Source: Euryodendron excelsum (taxonomy: Eukaryota > Streptophyta > Magnoliopsida > Ericales > Pentaphylacaceae). From it: a DNA stretch of 64,000 bases. The stretch is from NCBI GenBank assembly GCA_033060915.1, contig CM065397.1, positions 13,951,001 through 14,015,000 of the forward strand, read 5' to 3'. The notes under the pieces are model-generated. The model saw nothing but the letters and a program-made list of their open reading frames with translations. It was not told where the DNA came from and ran no database searches. The position numbers and the translations under genes were made by a program. Shown here in pieces: positions 41,236 to 52,532 of this stretch; the first letter of the stretch is position 1, and each line of letters opens with the position of its first letter.

Positions 41236-44090
41236 CTGGAGCTGGCTTTGCTTGTTTTTTGTTTTTTTTGAGCGATCCACTCTTTTGATTTTCATTTTTT
41301 TGGGTTTGTTTGGTACTTAGCCCTATTTAGTCAGAATTATTTAGGCTGTTAGGTCTTGTGTTGGTTAATTCTATAGACTAAAACACTTTCCGCGTGAAAC
41401 TGCTTGTTTTTGGAAACTTGAGCGACTCTGTTTTGGCAAGAATTATGACTAGAATAGAGATTCAAAAACCTTGGTATGTCTTCACTATAAATATGAGACT
41501 ATTGAAAGGTTAAAATACAGGTCCTAAGACCTCTACGATTGATTGATAAGATTCTTTGTATTTATATTTACAGTGATTTCAAACATTGTTGAGAGAACTA
41601 CATATTGTGAGATTTTATAGAAGAGACTCTCGACTTAATTTTTAGCAAGATTAATTTTTATTTTTTGTTGGTTGATGTCTTGAGGGAGTTTAAAGTAGTG
41701 GCGGACTTTGAGTTCAATTATTTGATGATTTCAAAAGTGTCGTAGAGTTTAATACTCAATCAAGCATTAAAGAATCCTATTAAAAGATAGGTACGTGATC
41801 ATATGGGTTGTAAGTTTGACTCTTTTGTATTCGTTCTTGATAATACTTGGAAAACCTTGACTTGTTAGGAATTTTCACGCTAAAATATCTCATGTTTTTT
41901 CTTGCGTGTGATTGAGTTATTTTTTACTCATGCATGACAAGCGATTATGAATAATTAGTCATATATTGATTAATTGAATAGTGGATTATAGCCTCGTCCT
42001 AGGTAAATTCATAACATCTAGAAAAGGGATTTTCCAATTAAGGTGATGTCTTTTCTTTTCTATTAATAGAAAAAGGTCTTCTTTTTTTTTTTTTTGTTGA
42101 GGAGGAATTAGTTATAGGTATAGTTAGTGAGAAGAAGGGAGTTAGCATGGGTGGGCGAGCTAGAAAGTTAGCAAAGTAAATTTTACGAAGTTAAAAAGAC
42201 ATGAGGAGCATATATTATCGATTTCTAGCACTACAGCATCACACTTAGGTCGTGAATCAAACCCTGACCTCACTTAAGTCCAGTCAACGTCATGATCATT
42301 GGCTCAAAGGTCCTAGTCTTGTCTATGATGTAATAGTAAGGTTGCTTTGTAATATTGATTCAAAACGTTAGAACCTCCGCACGACGAAGTTAGAATTTGG
42401 TAAGTAAACCTAGAGAGAGTGCATGAATCCCCTCAAGATTTATATTTCAGCCCCCAAATATTTCTTAATTATTAACTAGATCTAGATTTATATTTTACAA
42501 CAGGGATAGTTGGATTACATACTTTATTTATATACAGGTAATGCAATACAACTAGACAAATCTTGCAAATTTTTTTTATAGAATGATATGGTTGGTAGGA
42601 TTTTTTTGGAAAAAAATGACAATGTCCTTTTCTTTTTTGGAAAAAGTAAAACATTTTCCTTTCTGGTTTCGTTTTCTGGAATTCAACGAGGTCTTGCTTG
42701 GTAAAATTCCAAAAACTGTTCTAAATTTTTTTTTCTAAAAATACTTAGCTTTAGGAAATTAGAAGAAAATTTGTCTTCCATAAAATAACAACAGTATGAG
42801 AAGTTTTCGAAATTTCCATTAACAGCCATACCAAACATACTAAAAGTCAAAACATTAAATAATTTTCCTGTAATCTGTTTTTACCTTTCTTTTCAATTAT
42901 TTTCTTTCTATCGGAAGGTAAATTCTGGCTGATTAGAGGGGATTGAGTTCCTAAGCTCCATTTGTATAACATTCAACTAAATGAAACTTTGACACTTTTA
43001 AACATTCAACTAACCGAAAATTTGATCCCCCCACCTCCACGTAGGGACCTATTCATACATATTTTATTCCTTTTTCCACTTGAATGCTTCAGCTTATATG
43101 CTTATTTTTCAAAGTTGGGAATCAACCTTCTACAAAGTTACATTTTTTTATGTGTAAAATATACATATACACGCATTTTAGAGAGAGAGAGAGAGAGAAT
43201 ATTTGCTACCAATTCTTTCGGCGGGCTGGCTTTTTACGTTTTATTTTTTGGCTGACGCGTCTGCCCCCACCTACTACTTTTTACTTTTCTTTCAAATATT
43301 CTTAACGGCTTTGATGGCTTGAGCCAATAAGCCACAGTTAAACTCAAGCTTATTGCGCCAACAATACAAATTATTTACGGCTTTGGGAGAAAAAATGAAA
43401 GACTTATACGAAAACTCTCGTTTGGTTATCTATGTCTGAAAATTGTTTCTGAAAAAGTTATCTAAAAGATTTTCTAACTTTGACAATAGTGCTTGTGCTT
43501 CAATGTTTGTAATCAGCAAACAGCATGTAAATATGGTAGGATTAGGTTAGCTTCCAAGCAATTTTCTATAAAATTGGGAGATCATATGTTCATAGAAGGC
43601 CGGTATTGGACATGTTGAATAAGTCTCAAGTTCGATTTTTCCTTACGCCTTTTATAACCGATCATTATTTATGTAATGTTCGAAGTTTACATATTTTTAC
43701 TTGAGGAAGTAGTCAGTCAAAGTATTAAAAACTCAATAATAAAAAATAAAAAAAAAGACTGAAGAGTTATCCTTATTGGTTAAGTGAATGTGCTTCCCAC
43801 ATTGGTCAATCTAAATTTAACATTTGGTGCTGGATTGCGAGGAATATATTTCTTATAAATACTATAATTCCTACTTTTGATAAAAGTTAAAAAAAAAAAT
43901 TAATCAAAGTGTGTATAAATTGACCTGAACATGTTAAGTAAATATGTATTTATATTTATGGTTGGCTCCAAATAACCAATACATCTTTTCCAAAATTTTG
44001 TGACTGTCAATTCAGCTAATAAACCAAGCCAGTCTGTCCTCCGTCCTCAGGATAAGAGCTGCCCAACTCAAATCTTTTAGCAACCTATCC
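40941..44090. other. Intergenic DNA after ASI1
   Basis: AT-rich, with (GA)n tracts at about 41206-41231 and 43181-43198 and poly-T runs. About 41280-41340 and 42600-42850 have 'tttggtt'-type MITE texture. No gene was recognised. Confidence 0.45.
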
Positions 44091-44130
44091 TATATACATA
44101 TATATATATATATATAGATATATGTCTTTT
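44091..44130 (+). promoter_or_regulatory. AT-repeat/TATA region of the small gene
   Basis: 'atacatatatatatatatat' ends about 100 bp before the start codon at 44227, a plausible TATA position for the following gene. It is also a microsatellite. Confidence 0.45.
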
Positions 44131-44226
44131 CAGCCTTTCCTCATATATATATAGTCAACAATATCAACCACCAGGCCTTTCAGGGATATAGAGCTTCAGT
44201 TGGGGCAATTTCCATCTTGGTTGCAA

Positions 44227-44529
44227 ATGGGTATCAGAGATTGGCACAAGTCCGGCAGCCGGAGCATCCGGTTAGGCCGGAGCTACCCGCAAACCGATCA
44301 AGAATCTCACCCGTGGCTGAAGTTTTGGAGAAAACTCAGAGGAGAGAGGAAGAAGAAGAACAATTCCAGTTCCCCTGTTTCATTGCAGGCTTCATATGAC
44401 CATGACACTTACTTGCAGAACTTTGATGAAGAGTCCCGATGGACCGAGCCGGATATTCTCTACCGGTCCTTCTCGGCGCGGTTTGCTGATCCATCAAGGG
44501 CCTTTTGCAGGAATGCATTGGTAGATTGA
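44227..44529 (+). CDS. Uncharacterised plant protein, 100 aa
   Basis: A single-exon frame. The first ATG is at 44227 (upstream in-frame TTG codons are not starts). It has a basic middle ('FWRKLRGERKKKN') and a C-terminus 'SLQASYDHDTYLQNFDEE' followed by 'EPDILYRSFSARFADPSR'. This looks like a small plant family I know only as uncharacterised, whose members end in a similar 'YDP.TYSQNFDQG...EPD.L.RSFSARFA.PSR' pattern. There is no signal peptide or membrane segment. The conserved acidic/aromatic C-terminus suggests a peptide or adaptor role, but no function is known to me. An upstream AT-rich TATA region supports transcription. Family recognition is from memory. Confidence 0.75.
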   Translation: MGIRDWHKSGSRSIRLGRSYPQTDQESHPWLKFWRKLRGERKKKNNSSSPVSLQASYDHDTYLQNFDEESRWTEPDILYRSFSARFADPSRAFCRNALVD

Positions 44530-45189
44530 TGCTGAGGAATGACATAGTAGCTCATTGTCTCTGTATGTGTGCGCGCTTAAGTCTTTTTTTTTGTTTTTTC
44601 CATCTTTGTAAATTGAGGTTTGATGTTTATACAAGGACTGTTCAACATCCATTAAAGCTTTAATGTTTATACACGATTGTTCTCTCTCTAAGTTCAAGCC
44701 AAAAAAATTGACTCTTTTGTATATATTTTGTTCATAATATGCAACAATACACTAAATGGACAGAGTCAACAATTTTTTTGGTTGCTGCAACTTAGAGCTT
44801 TGAATGACCAATATATATTCATATTATCTTGGTTAAAACTCAAGCAATAGAATTCTACATTAAAATCCACTGGTTTTGAAAATGATCCAGCCAGGTTCTG
44901 AGATGAATTACTGAATTCAGTATGTTCAATAAGGCTCACAACTGATCAAAATGTATTTTCTCCTTCCATGAATTTCTGATTTTTGTTGCATCTAAAACAA
45001 GACCAACTGAGAAACTTGAATATGTATGCAGCCTTATCAAAATTTACAGCCCATTTGACTAGCCTCCCGCCATTGCAGCATATGCATGCAGTCTTATCCG
45101 TGCAGAGACTGTTTTCGTATTTCAAACCCGCGGCAAGTCACAATTTTATTAATAGTTCACATTCATCCTACATTATATTTGTAACGACC

Positions 45190-45190
<1 letters not shown>

Positions 45191-45231
<41 letters not shown>
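45191..45231. repeat. (GA)n microsatellite
   Basis: About 20 uninterrupted GA units. Confidence 0.97.
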
Positions 45232-45594
45232 ATTTCCATGACTATGATTAGACTAACATGTTGGCATGTTGCTTAGCTCTCAATCGTCATCCTACTGTTC
45301 ACTTTTTATACTAAATCTGAGTGTACAATAAGTTGGGTTTTTTATTCTTCAATGATTACAGTAACATGTTACAACCCACTTCTAGGATTTTCTTATTAAG
45401 TAGCAAATTATTACTCAACTTCAACTAAGATTTGGCATGAATGATATAGGGAATCTTGAAACAAAGGATTAAAGCTTTTTCTCTTTATCAGCAGATAGAT
45501 ATTGATAGTTTGATTAATCTGTTACCTTCTTTCTCTAATTTCTCATTGTTGTTGCAGGCTTCCGTATCCTCTTTCTTCCAAAGAAACATATTTC

Positions 45595-45912
45595 TGTTTG
45601 GTTAGGGTTCTTGGTTTCGTATATAATACACTTGAAAAACAAAAATTTCTCGTTTTTCATAATCTCGAAGATAAAAAAAAAAATAGAAATCATTGAAAAC
45701 AAAATCATTGTTGCATCATTTTCATTTTTGAAAGAAAATGGTATGGGAAATTCGGAAAACACATTTTTCTTAAGTCCTAAATCTAAGGTGTTTTGAAAAC
45801 TGATTTACCAAATGCGATTTCGACAAAAATAATTTTTGGAACCAATGTGCTAAATGCATTTCTTACAAATTTCAGAAAATGAAAATAGAAACAAAAACCA
45901 GTAACCAAATGG
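45595..45912. mobile_element. MITE-like inverted repeat (~320 bp)
   Basis: The left end 'tttggttagggttcttggtttc' (minus its last bases) resembles the reverse complement of the right end 'gaaacaaaaaccagtaacc'. Such 'TTTGGTT...' ends are common in plant MITEs. Target duplication not resolved. Confidence 0.45.
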
Positions 45913-46715
45913 ATTAATATAACATTCCCAGACGATGACGCGGGATCGTTGTTAGGACTAATGAACTGAAGGTTATAAGAAGTTTGAATCTGTAAATTGT
46001 TCACACCTTGGAAATCAATCCTTGAAAAAAAAAATTGTAAAAAGTCAAGGAAGATATTAGGAAGTCAACAATGAGTTGTTTGAGGGAAAATGGGGCAGAC
46101 TAGATGCCGGAAATTAGAAGCACAAGATTTAATAAATTAAGATGCACAAGGATTATTGGAACAGTCAATAATAATCAGAGTGTTGAAGAAAATTGAATAT
46201 AATCAAAGGCAATCGAAAAAATTAAAAAATAAAAACCAAAAAAGGAGATATCAGGATTTTCACGACAGAAATCTGAACCAGTTTGTGGATGCTTGACCAC
46301 TTTGTCACCAAACATAAATAAATGTAGAGCATATGTTTTCAAGATTCATCTAAATTTTCATGATTTATTTGATGAAAAGCGTTGTTGACAACATTCCTTA
46401 TACACCAATGTAAAATCAAAGAGTTGTCACTCTGATTTTTGAGTCGGTGTCAATATCTATAATTAGGGATGACAATGGAGCAGATTTAGTACGAGTTTGA
46501 TTAAATCCTACACCGCCTCTAATAGAAAATTTTCATCTCACACCCAGTCTTAAACTCATGACTGGTTGAAGCTCTCTATCCCGCTCTTGTTTCACTTAAG
46601 TTAATCGGGATTCTTGTTGAATCGGGTTTAACTTGTATGAAATTTTAAAATAAAAAGTAATCTCTAAAAAAATAAAAATAATACAAATTATACTAACTCT
46701 AACACAATATTATAG

Positions 46716-47226
46716 TGGGAGCCAAGCCCAAAACAAAGAGAAGATCAACTTAAGGAAATCGACCCAATGTTACCGACCTAGCAAGCCGGACCCGTGTCGA
46801 CCAGATGCTAAGTCCTAAAGGGGCTGGCCCAAGGATTCTAATCAAAAAATTATAAAGACTAATGGATCTAGAATACAAATCCCATTTCTAAGTGGACTAA
46901 GACAAATAAATGATAAGTTCAATACATTAAATCGACTCAAAAAGGGAGATTCTAGCAGAAAAGTGACTCCAATTTCCAAAGGAAACATGACATTCTGAAA
47001 TCTATAAATACTCCATGCACTAAAGGGACAAGGTACGTTCACTTGAGTTCTAGCTCTCAATACTTTATTTGATTCACTGTGATTAAGCTTGCTAACTTAA
47101 TCATCGGAGTGTCTTCGACCTAAAGAGGGTCGACGCATTCTCATTATCTTCTTTTCTTGCAAATAGTTCGTGCTCGTCAACTTGGTTCACTCATTGAATC
47201 AGGCCTTTCTAAAAATTCTACCTACA
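46716..47226 (+). repeat. Tat 5' LTR (approximate left edge)
   Basis: The right edge 'ctaca' is fixed by the primer-binding site. The left edge is estimated from the 516-bp antisense relative at 2042-2557 and a TG at 46716. Part of 47045-47165 is shared with that relative. Confidence 0.55.
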
Positions 47227-47247
47227 ATTGGCGTCATCTGTGGAAAG
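47227..47247 (+). other. Primer-binding site of the Tat element
   Basis: 'attggcgtcatctgtggaaa' directly after the LTR end; a slightly decayed form of the common plant gypsy site 'attggcgccgtctgtggga'. Confidence 0.7.
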
Positions 47248-47929
47248 GTCTACACAACAATAAGTACCAACTTTCTTAGAGGAGGAGTCGAGCCTACCAA
47301 CAGGGAGATTGAAGATAGCCATGACGTTCATAGGCATGACGATACTTACCTGTCAAGTTGTCACGATGATTCAACACGAACTCCAGGAGGTTGTCTAATT
47401 AGATCAGAAATACAAGTCCCTGGTGGTAATCGTCAGGGAAGACAAGAGGAACTATGGCGGGCTCCATGATATGTCAGAAATCCAAATTGTCGAAGGAGCT
47501 ATCGTAGGAACTTGAACCCTTTGCCCTCTAGTGGACGTCTACCTAGAAACTTATGACCCTGAGCAGCCGAACAAAAACTCCGGCAACGGGACGAAGAGAT
47601 TTCCCACTTCAAATCAATGGTTGAAGCTATGAGGGAGGCGATTGCTAAAAGAGATAGACGAGACTCCGGCAGATCTCCAGATCGGCGTAGAAGAAGGAGG
47701 GCAAATTCAAGAAGCATGAGCCCCCCGCCGCACGTTTGACTGTAAGCCATGCTTCCAGCACTAGACACTACAAGGACAAATGGGAAGATTGGCAGCATAG
47801 GAGAAATCGGACACCAGTAACGAATCTGGCAAGAGACAATCCAAAACAGCAAGACTGGGACCGATAGTTAAATAAGCGACTGGACAATAGGGACAAGTAC
47901 CATAAGGGACGAACAACCCATGATATAGC

Positions 47930-48860
47930 CAAAAAAGCCCTTGATCAAATTGCGTCCACACCCTTTACAGAAGAGATTGAGGCTTGTCGACCTCCAAGAA
48001 AGTTCACACCACCAAAGTTTACACCCTATGACGGAAAGTCAGATCCTGTTAGTTATGTCTGGAACTACAAATAGATGATGGTGCAATAGAGCGGAGATGA
48101 GTCCTTAATGTGCCAGGTTTTTCTATCGAGTATTGAAGAAGTAATTTTATGATGGTTCGACAAGTTATTGCCCCGATCAATAATAAGTTGGAGACAACTC
48201 GCCGAGCTATTCATTGTGCGCTTTATTACAAATAGCAGGCAGCCTAAGGAGATTGACTACTTGTTGAAATTACAAAAAAAGGATAAGGAAATCTTACGAG
48301 CATATGCAAGGTGCTACTAGGAGGCCTACAACGAAATTGAGGAGTACATCAAACAGTTAGCTGTTGCACAATTCAAGATCAACCTTCCTAGGGAGCACTG
48401 ATTGAGGCAATCCCGGATGAAGAAATGAGCTATGAGGGTACAGGACCCGATGTTAAGAATTGAACAGTACGCCAAAATTGAGGAAGATGTTACACAGCCA
48501 ATCTAGGAGAAAGTTGGGGAGAAACCAAATAAGAAGGACCAAAAAGAAAGTAAGAAGCCCCGACGTGAAGAAAATAATAACCTGGGCAGAAAAACGATTG
48601 AAGGTGTTAACATGCTCTTTAAAAACCTGATCTACAAAATTCTGCTTCAGATTTGCGACAAGTCCTTTTTCAAGTGGCCACCAAAGTTGGCAAGAGACCA
48701 TGCAGCACGGGACCAAAGAAATTTTTGCTCCTACTATAAGGAAAAGGGGCACCAAAAGAAGCACTACAGGCACCTCAAAAATTACTTAGAAGAATTAGCA
48801 AAAGCTGACCATCTTGACTAGTACATTGACCGAGAGAAGACGAAGTAGGAAGCAGACCAG
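47930..48860 (+). pseudogene. Tat gag
   Basis: 'PRKFTPPKFTPYDGKSDPVS' opens the retrotransposon gag domain. Near 48720 'FCSYYKEKGHQKKHYRHLK' is the Tat zinc-knuckle-like region. Interrupted by stops and frame changes. Confidence 0.8.
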
Positions 48861-49089
48861 AGCAAGCAAGATGGCATTCCACAGAAAAAGGCCTGAGCAA
48901 ATCCACCTTGGGTAATTGTGGTGCTACATGGATCGGCAGTATCAGCAGAGGTAGACCCGCACAAGTATTAAGCCAAGATTCAGAAAGCAGCCCACCTAAG
49001 AGAAGTAATGCACTTCGAGGCCTAACAAAGAAGGCCAAACTCAGAAACAACCCTGATGCCATAACCTTTACAGATGATGATCTAACAGG

Positions 49090-49480
49090 AGTTTAGACAC
49101 CTCATAATGATGCACTGGTGATGACATTGCGATTGGGGGATTGTGACATCAAGAGAATTTTGATCGATCAAGGGAGCTCGTCCAAACTCATGTACTACGA
49201 CATTTTCAAGAAATTGGAGATAAAGGATTCCAATTTATAGCTTTCCTTTAACCCTCTAATCAACTTCAGTTCGAACCCAGTCTGACCGCTGGGAAAAGTG
49301 ACAATACCTGTAGCCACAGGAGGAATTACGCTTTAGACGAAATTCCCAGTTGTCAACGTGCCTTCCACCTATAATGTAATTGTGGGTCAGACATAATAGC
49401 ACCTCATGAAAGCCATACCATTCACCTACCACCAGCTAATTGGCTTCCCAACCTTAGAAGGAATAAGAAAAATTTGAGGA
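49090..49480 (+). pseudogene. Tat aspartic protease
   Basis: 'LRLGDCDIKRILIDQGSSSK' carries the D-Q-G-S-S form of the active site that is usual in this lineage, followed by 'LMYYDIFKKL'. Frame broken downstream. Confidence 0.78.
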
Positions 49481-49959
49481 GACTAAGTGGTGGCCAAGTA
49501 GTGTTTTCTGATAGCTTGCGCCACCAAAATAAAAGCAGGCAAGGTCCAAATGATGGAACTCCATGAAAACACGCCCACTATTGACGATGTCGGGTAGACA
49601 ACCGAAAAGAAAGCCATGGAAGATCTGAAGAGAATAGAAATAGACCGGCATGACAAAGAGAAGTACTTTGTGATCAGCACATCCCTGTCCAAGAACGAAG
49701 AAAAATTGCTGATTGAGCTGCTGACGCGCTATATTGAAATCTGTGCTTGGAATCCTTATGATATGTCGGGAATTGATTCCAAGGTAGTTTCCCATAGACT
49801 CAATGTTGACCCCTAGTGCAGACCTGTGGTTTAAAAATGAAGGAGGGCAGCTACATTGCATGTTGATACAGTAACCGAAGAGGTAGAAAGGATCCTTTAA
49901 AGGGGGCAATTAAGGACATCTTTTACTCTTGTTAGCTGTCCAACACAGTGGTAATAAAG

Positions 49960-50560
49960 AAGAAGAACAGCAAATAGAGGGAGTGTGTGGACTTCACTGA
50001 TTTGAACAGAGCATGCCCCAAGGACCCTTTCCTTCTTTCGAAGATTGACTCTTGTAGACATAATTGCTGGATATAAGAGGATGAGCTTCCTAGATGCCTA
50101 TCGGGGGTACCACTAAATACCACTCCATGAGAATGATCAAGAACAAATTGCCTTAATCATCCCAAGGGATATTTTCTGCTACAAAGTTATGCTGTTTGGA
50201 CTAAAGAACACCGATGCCACCTACCAAAGATTGGTCACAAAGATATTCAAAGAACACATTGGCAGCACAGTAGAAGTTTACGTTGATGATATAGTGGTCA
50301 AAAACCAAGGTCAACAGGCTCTACCTTGACAACTTAAAAAGAGTATTTGACGTCGTGAAGAAATACAAAATGAGACTCAATGCCTCCAAGTGTGTGTTCG
50401 GAGTAAGCTCGAGGAAGTTCTAAGGATTCTTGGTTACGCACCTAGGAATTAAACCAGACACACACAAAAATTAGTGCAATCAAGAATATCCAAGCCCTAA
50501 AGAATATTAAGGAAGTCCAGAAGTTGACTGGGATAGCAGCAGCATCAGCCAATCTTTAGA
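49960..50560 (+). pseudogene. Tat reverse transcriptase
   Basis: 'CVDFTDLNRACPKDPF' near 49990 and 'VYVDDIVVKNQ'-type reading near 50280 place the RT. Between them the frame shifts several times, and the 'KNxxATYQRLV' motif is in another frame. The YVDD-like core is still visible. Confidence 0.82.
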
Positions 50561-50699
50561 TAAGTGCCAACCATTTTTTAAACTCCTGAAGAAACAAGAA
50601 CAGTTTAGTTGGGGACTAGATTGTGATCAAGCCCTGGCTGATTTGAAGAGCCATTGGGCCTAGTCACCACTCCTTTCCACCCCACTTAAAGATGAAGAG

Positions 50700-51137
50700 C
50701 ACTACCTATACATGGCTGTCTCAAAGCATACTATCAGCATTGTCCTACTTCAGCAACAAGATAAACAACAGAGGCTAGTTTGCTATGTTAGTAAGACTCT
50801 CCTAGGGGTCGAAACAAGATATCTACCATTGGAAAAGTTGGCTCTCACATTAGTGATGGGATCATGCAAGCTGGTGCATTACTTCAAAGCTCATACTATC
50901 ATCGTCCTCACAGATCACCAGTTGAAATCACTCCTCCAAATAGCATATTTCTCTGAAAGATTAGCAAAGCGGGCGGTGGAATTAGGCAAGTTTGACATCA
51001 AATACCAACCCAAATCGGTGATAAATGGTCAGGTACTTGCTGATTTTATTACTGAATTTTCTGTTGAACTACCACAGGAAGCCAATCCAACAAACATTGC
51101 CGAGCTACCAGAAAATGATCCAACTATAGAGCTCTAG
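50700..51137 (+). pseudogene. Tat RNase H
   Basis: An open 141-codon stretch: 'MAVSKHTISIVLLQQQDKQ', 'VCYVSKTLLGVETRYLPLEK', 'FKAHTIIVLTDHQLKSLLQ', 'LADFITEF'. This is the ordinary gypsy RNase H, followed by the short linker to the second RNase H. Confidence 0.85.
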
Positions 51138-51550
51138 GAAACTTCTGAACATTGGAAGCTTTTCGTGGATGGAGCATCTAACGATAGGGGGCAGGATCAG
51201 GCATAGTCTTTATTACACCAAGTGGAATGGCAATTGAACAGGCTATCAAACTGAAGTTTACTGTCTCAAACAACGAGTCAAAATATGAGGCTCTACTCGC
51301 TGGACTACGTTGAGCTATAGAGCTAGACATTATCGAGATAAGCATCTACTTAGACTCATAGCTGGTTGTAAACCAGATCATAGGAGAATAAGTGGCAAAG
51401 AACAACATGATGGCACAGTACCTGGCAAATGCACAGGAACTACTAAGGAAGTTCAACAAGTACAAACTATACCAGATCGGCAGCGATAATAACACACTCG
51501 CTAATGCCCTTGTAACACTCACAGTAGCATTCAAGTTGGGCTTAAAGTGA
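51138..51550 (+). pseudogene. Tat second (archaeal-type) RNase H
   Basis: '[13 protein letters not shown]' with the first Asp, '[18 protein letters not shown]' with the Glu, 'ISIYLDS' with the next Asp, and 'ANALVTLT'. This extra RNase H marks the Tat clade. Several stops and one frameshift. Confidence 0.82.
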
Positions 51551-51829
51551 ATAATTCATATTGAGACTTTGTCTAGCCCGAGCATCTTTTAAGAGGAGGA
51601 GCAAGCATTGCCCATAGAAGAGCTAGCACCGTCTTGGATGGATCCAATCATTGCCTACCTCGACAGAGATGAATTGCCCAAGGACAAAAATGAAGCCAAG
51701 AGAATAAAGTATAAATCTTTGAAGTACTGACTGTCACCCAATAAGGAGCTATCTAGAAGATCTTTCACAGGCCCCTATTTACATTGCTTTCATTCGGACA
51801 AAGTGTAGGGCATTTTGTTCAAAATTCAT

Positions 51830-52532
51830 AAAGAAATCTGTGAAAGCTATGTTAGTAGAAGGTCGCTCTCCCACCCAGCAATCTCACAGGGCTATTGGTG
51901 ACCCTATATGCAGAAGGATGCTGCTTAGTATGGATTAAAGTGTGAGAAGTGCCAAAAGTTCTCACCATTAATCCACCAACCAAGTGAGGACCTCATAACT
52001 ATTACCAGTCCCTGGCCCTTTGTCCAATGGGGATTAGATATAGTCGGTCCCCTATCCCAAGCTCTGGAAAACAAGAGGTTCTTTATCATCGCAACAGACT
52101 ATTTCACCAAGTGGGTGGAAGCAAAGTGTTTTTATCAACAATGAGGGAGATAGATACGAAAAGATTTGCTTGGAGGAGCATAATTACAAGGTTCAGCATA
52201 CCACGTGCACTAGTCTCGGACAACGGCACCTAGTCCGACGGGAATATGTTCAGAGGATTCTATGACGAACTAGGAATCAAAAATTATTATTTGACACCAG
52301 TTTATCCACAGTGCAATGGATAAGCCAAAATATCAAACAAAACAATGCTGAATGGAATCAAGAAGAGGCTAGAGAAAGCTAAAGGAAGGTGAGTGGAAAA
52401 GTTGCCTAGTGTCCTCTAGTCTTATAGAACCACTTCGAGGAGATCTACTAATTAAAACCCCTTCTCAATGGTAGATGGGGTTGAAGCAGTTATACCCTTG
52501 AAGGTCAAACTCACCACAATCAGATCAACAGC
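51830..52532 (+). pseudogene. Tat integrase, cut by LTR insertion
   Basis: 'KCEKCQKFSPLIHQPSED', 'PWPFVQWGLDIVGPLSQ', 'FFIIATDYFTKWVEAK', then, in other frames, 'SDNGT' near 52215 and a 'VEKLPSVL.SYRTTSR' region near 52390. The last readable residues before the inserted LTR are 'GVEAVIPLKVKLTTIR'. Confidence 0.83.

Larger units (their letters stand above)
44530..46715. other. Intergenic DNA with MITE-like repeats
   Basis: Contains a (GA)n tract (45191-45231), a TIR repeat (45595-45912) and the left end of a 'tagggatgacaat' hAT-like repeat at about 46466. No further gene was recognised. Confidence 0.5.
46716..52532 (+). mobile_element. Tat-type Ty3/gypsy element, truncated in integrase
   Basis: The 5' LTR is about 46716-47226, with TATA 'ctataaatac' at 47002-47011. 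It is followed by a primer-binding site, gag, protease, RT, RNase H, a second RNase H and integrase. The second (archaeal-type) RNase H is characteristic of the Tat clade. The element stops at 52532, where an inverted Ogre-like LTR begins. The 3' end is not in the window. Numerous stops and frameshifts. Confidence 0.87.

Noticed and set aside
40682..41320. 212-codon frame starting with an apparent signal peptide
   Set aside because: The 'leucine run' is the (CTT)n polypyrimidine tract of a likely 3' UTR intron of ASI1. The rest shows no family, and the end runs through a (GA)n repeat.
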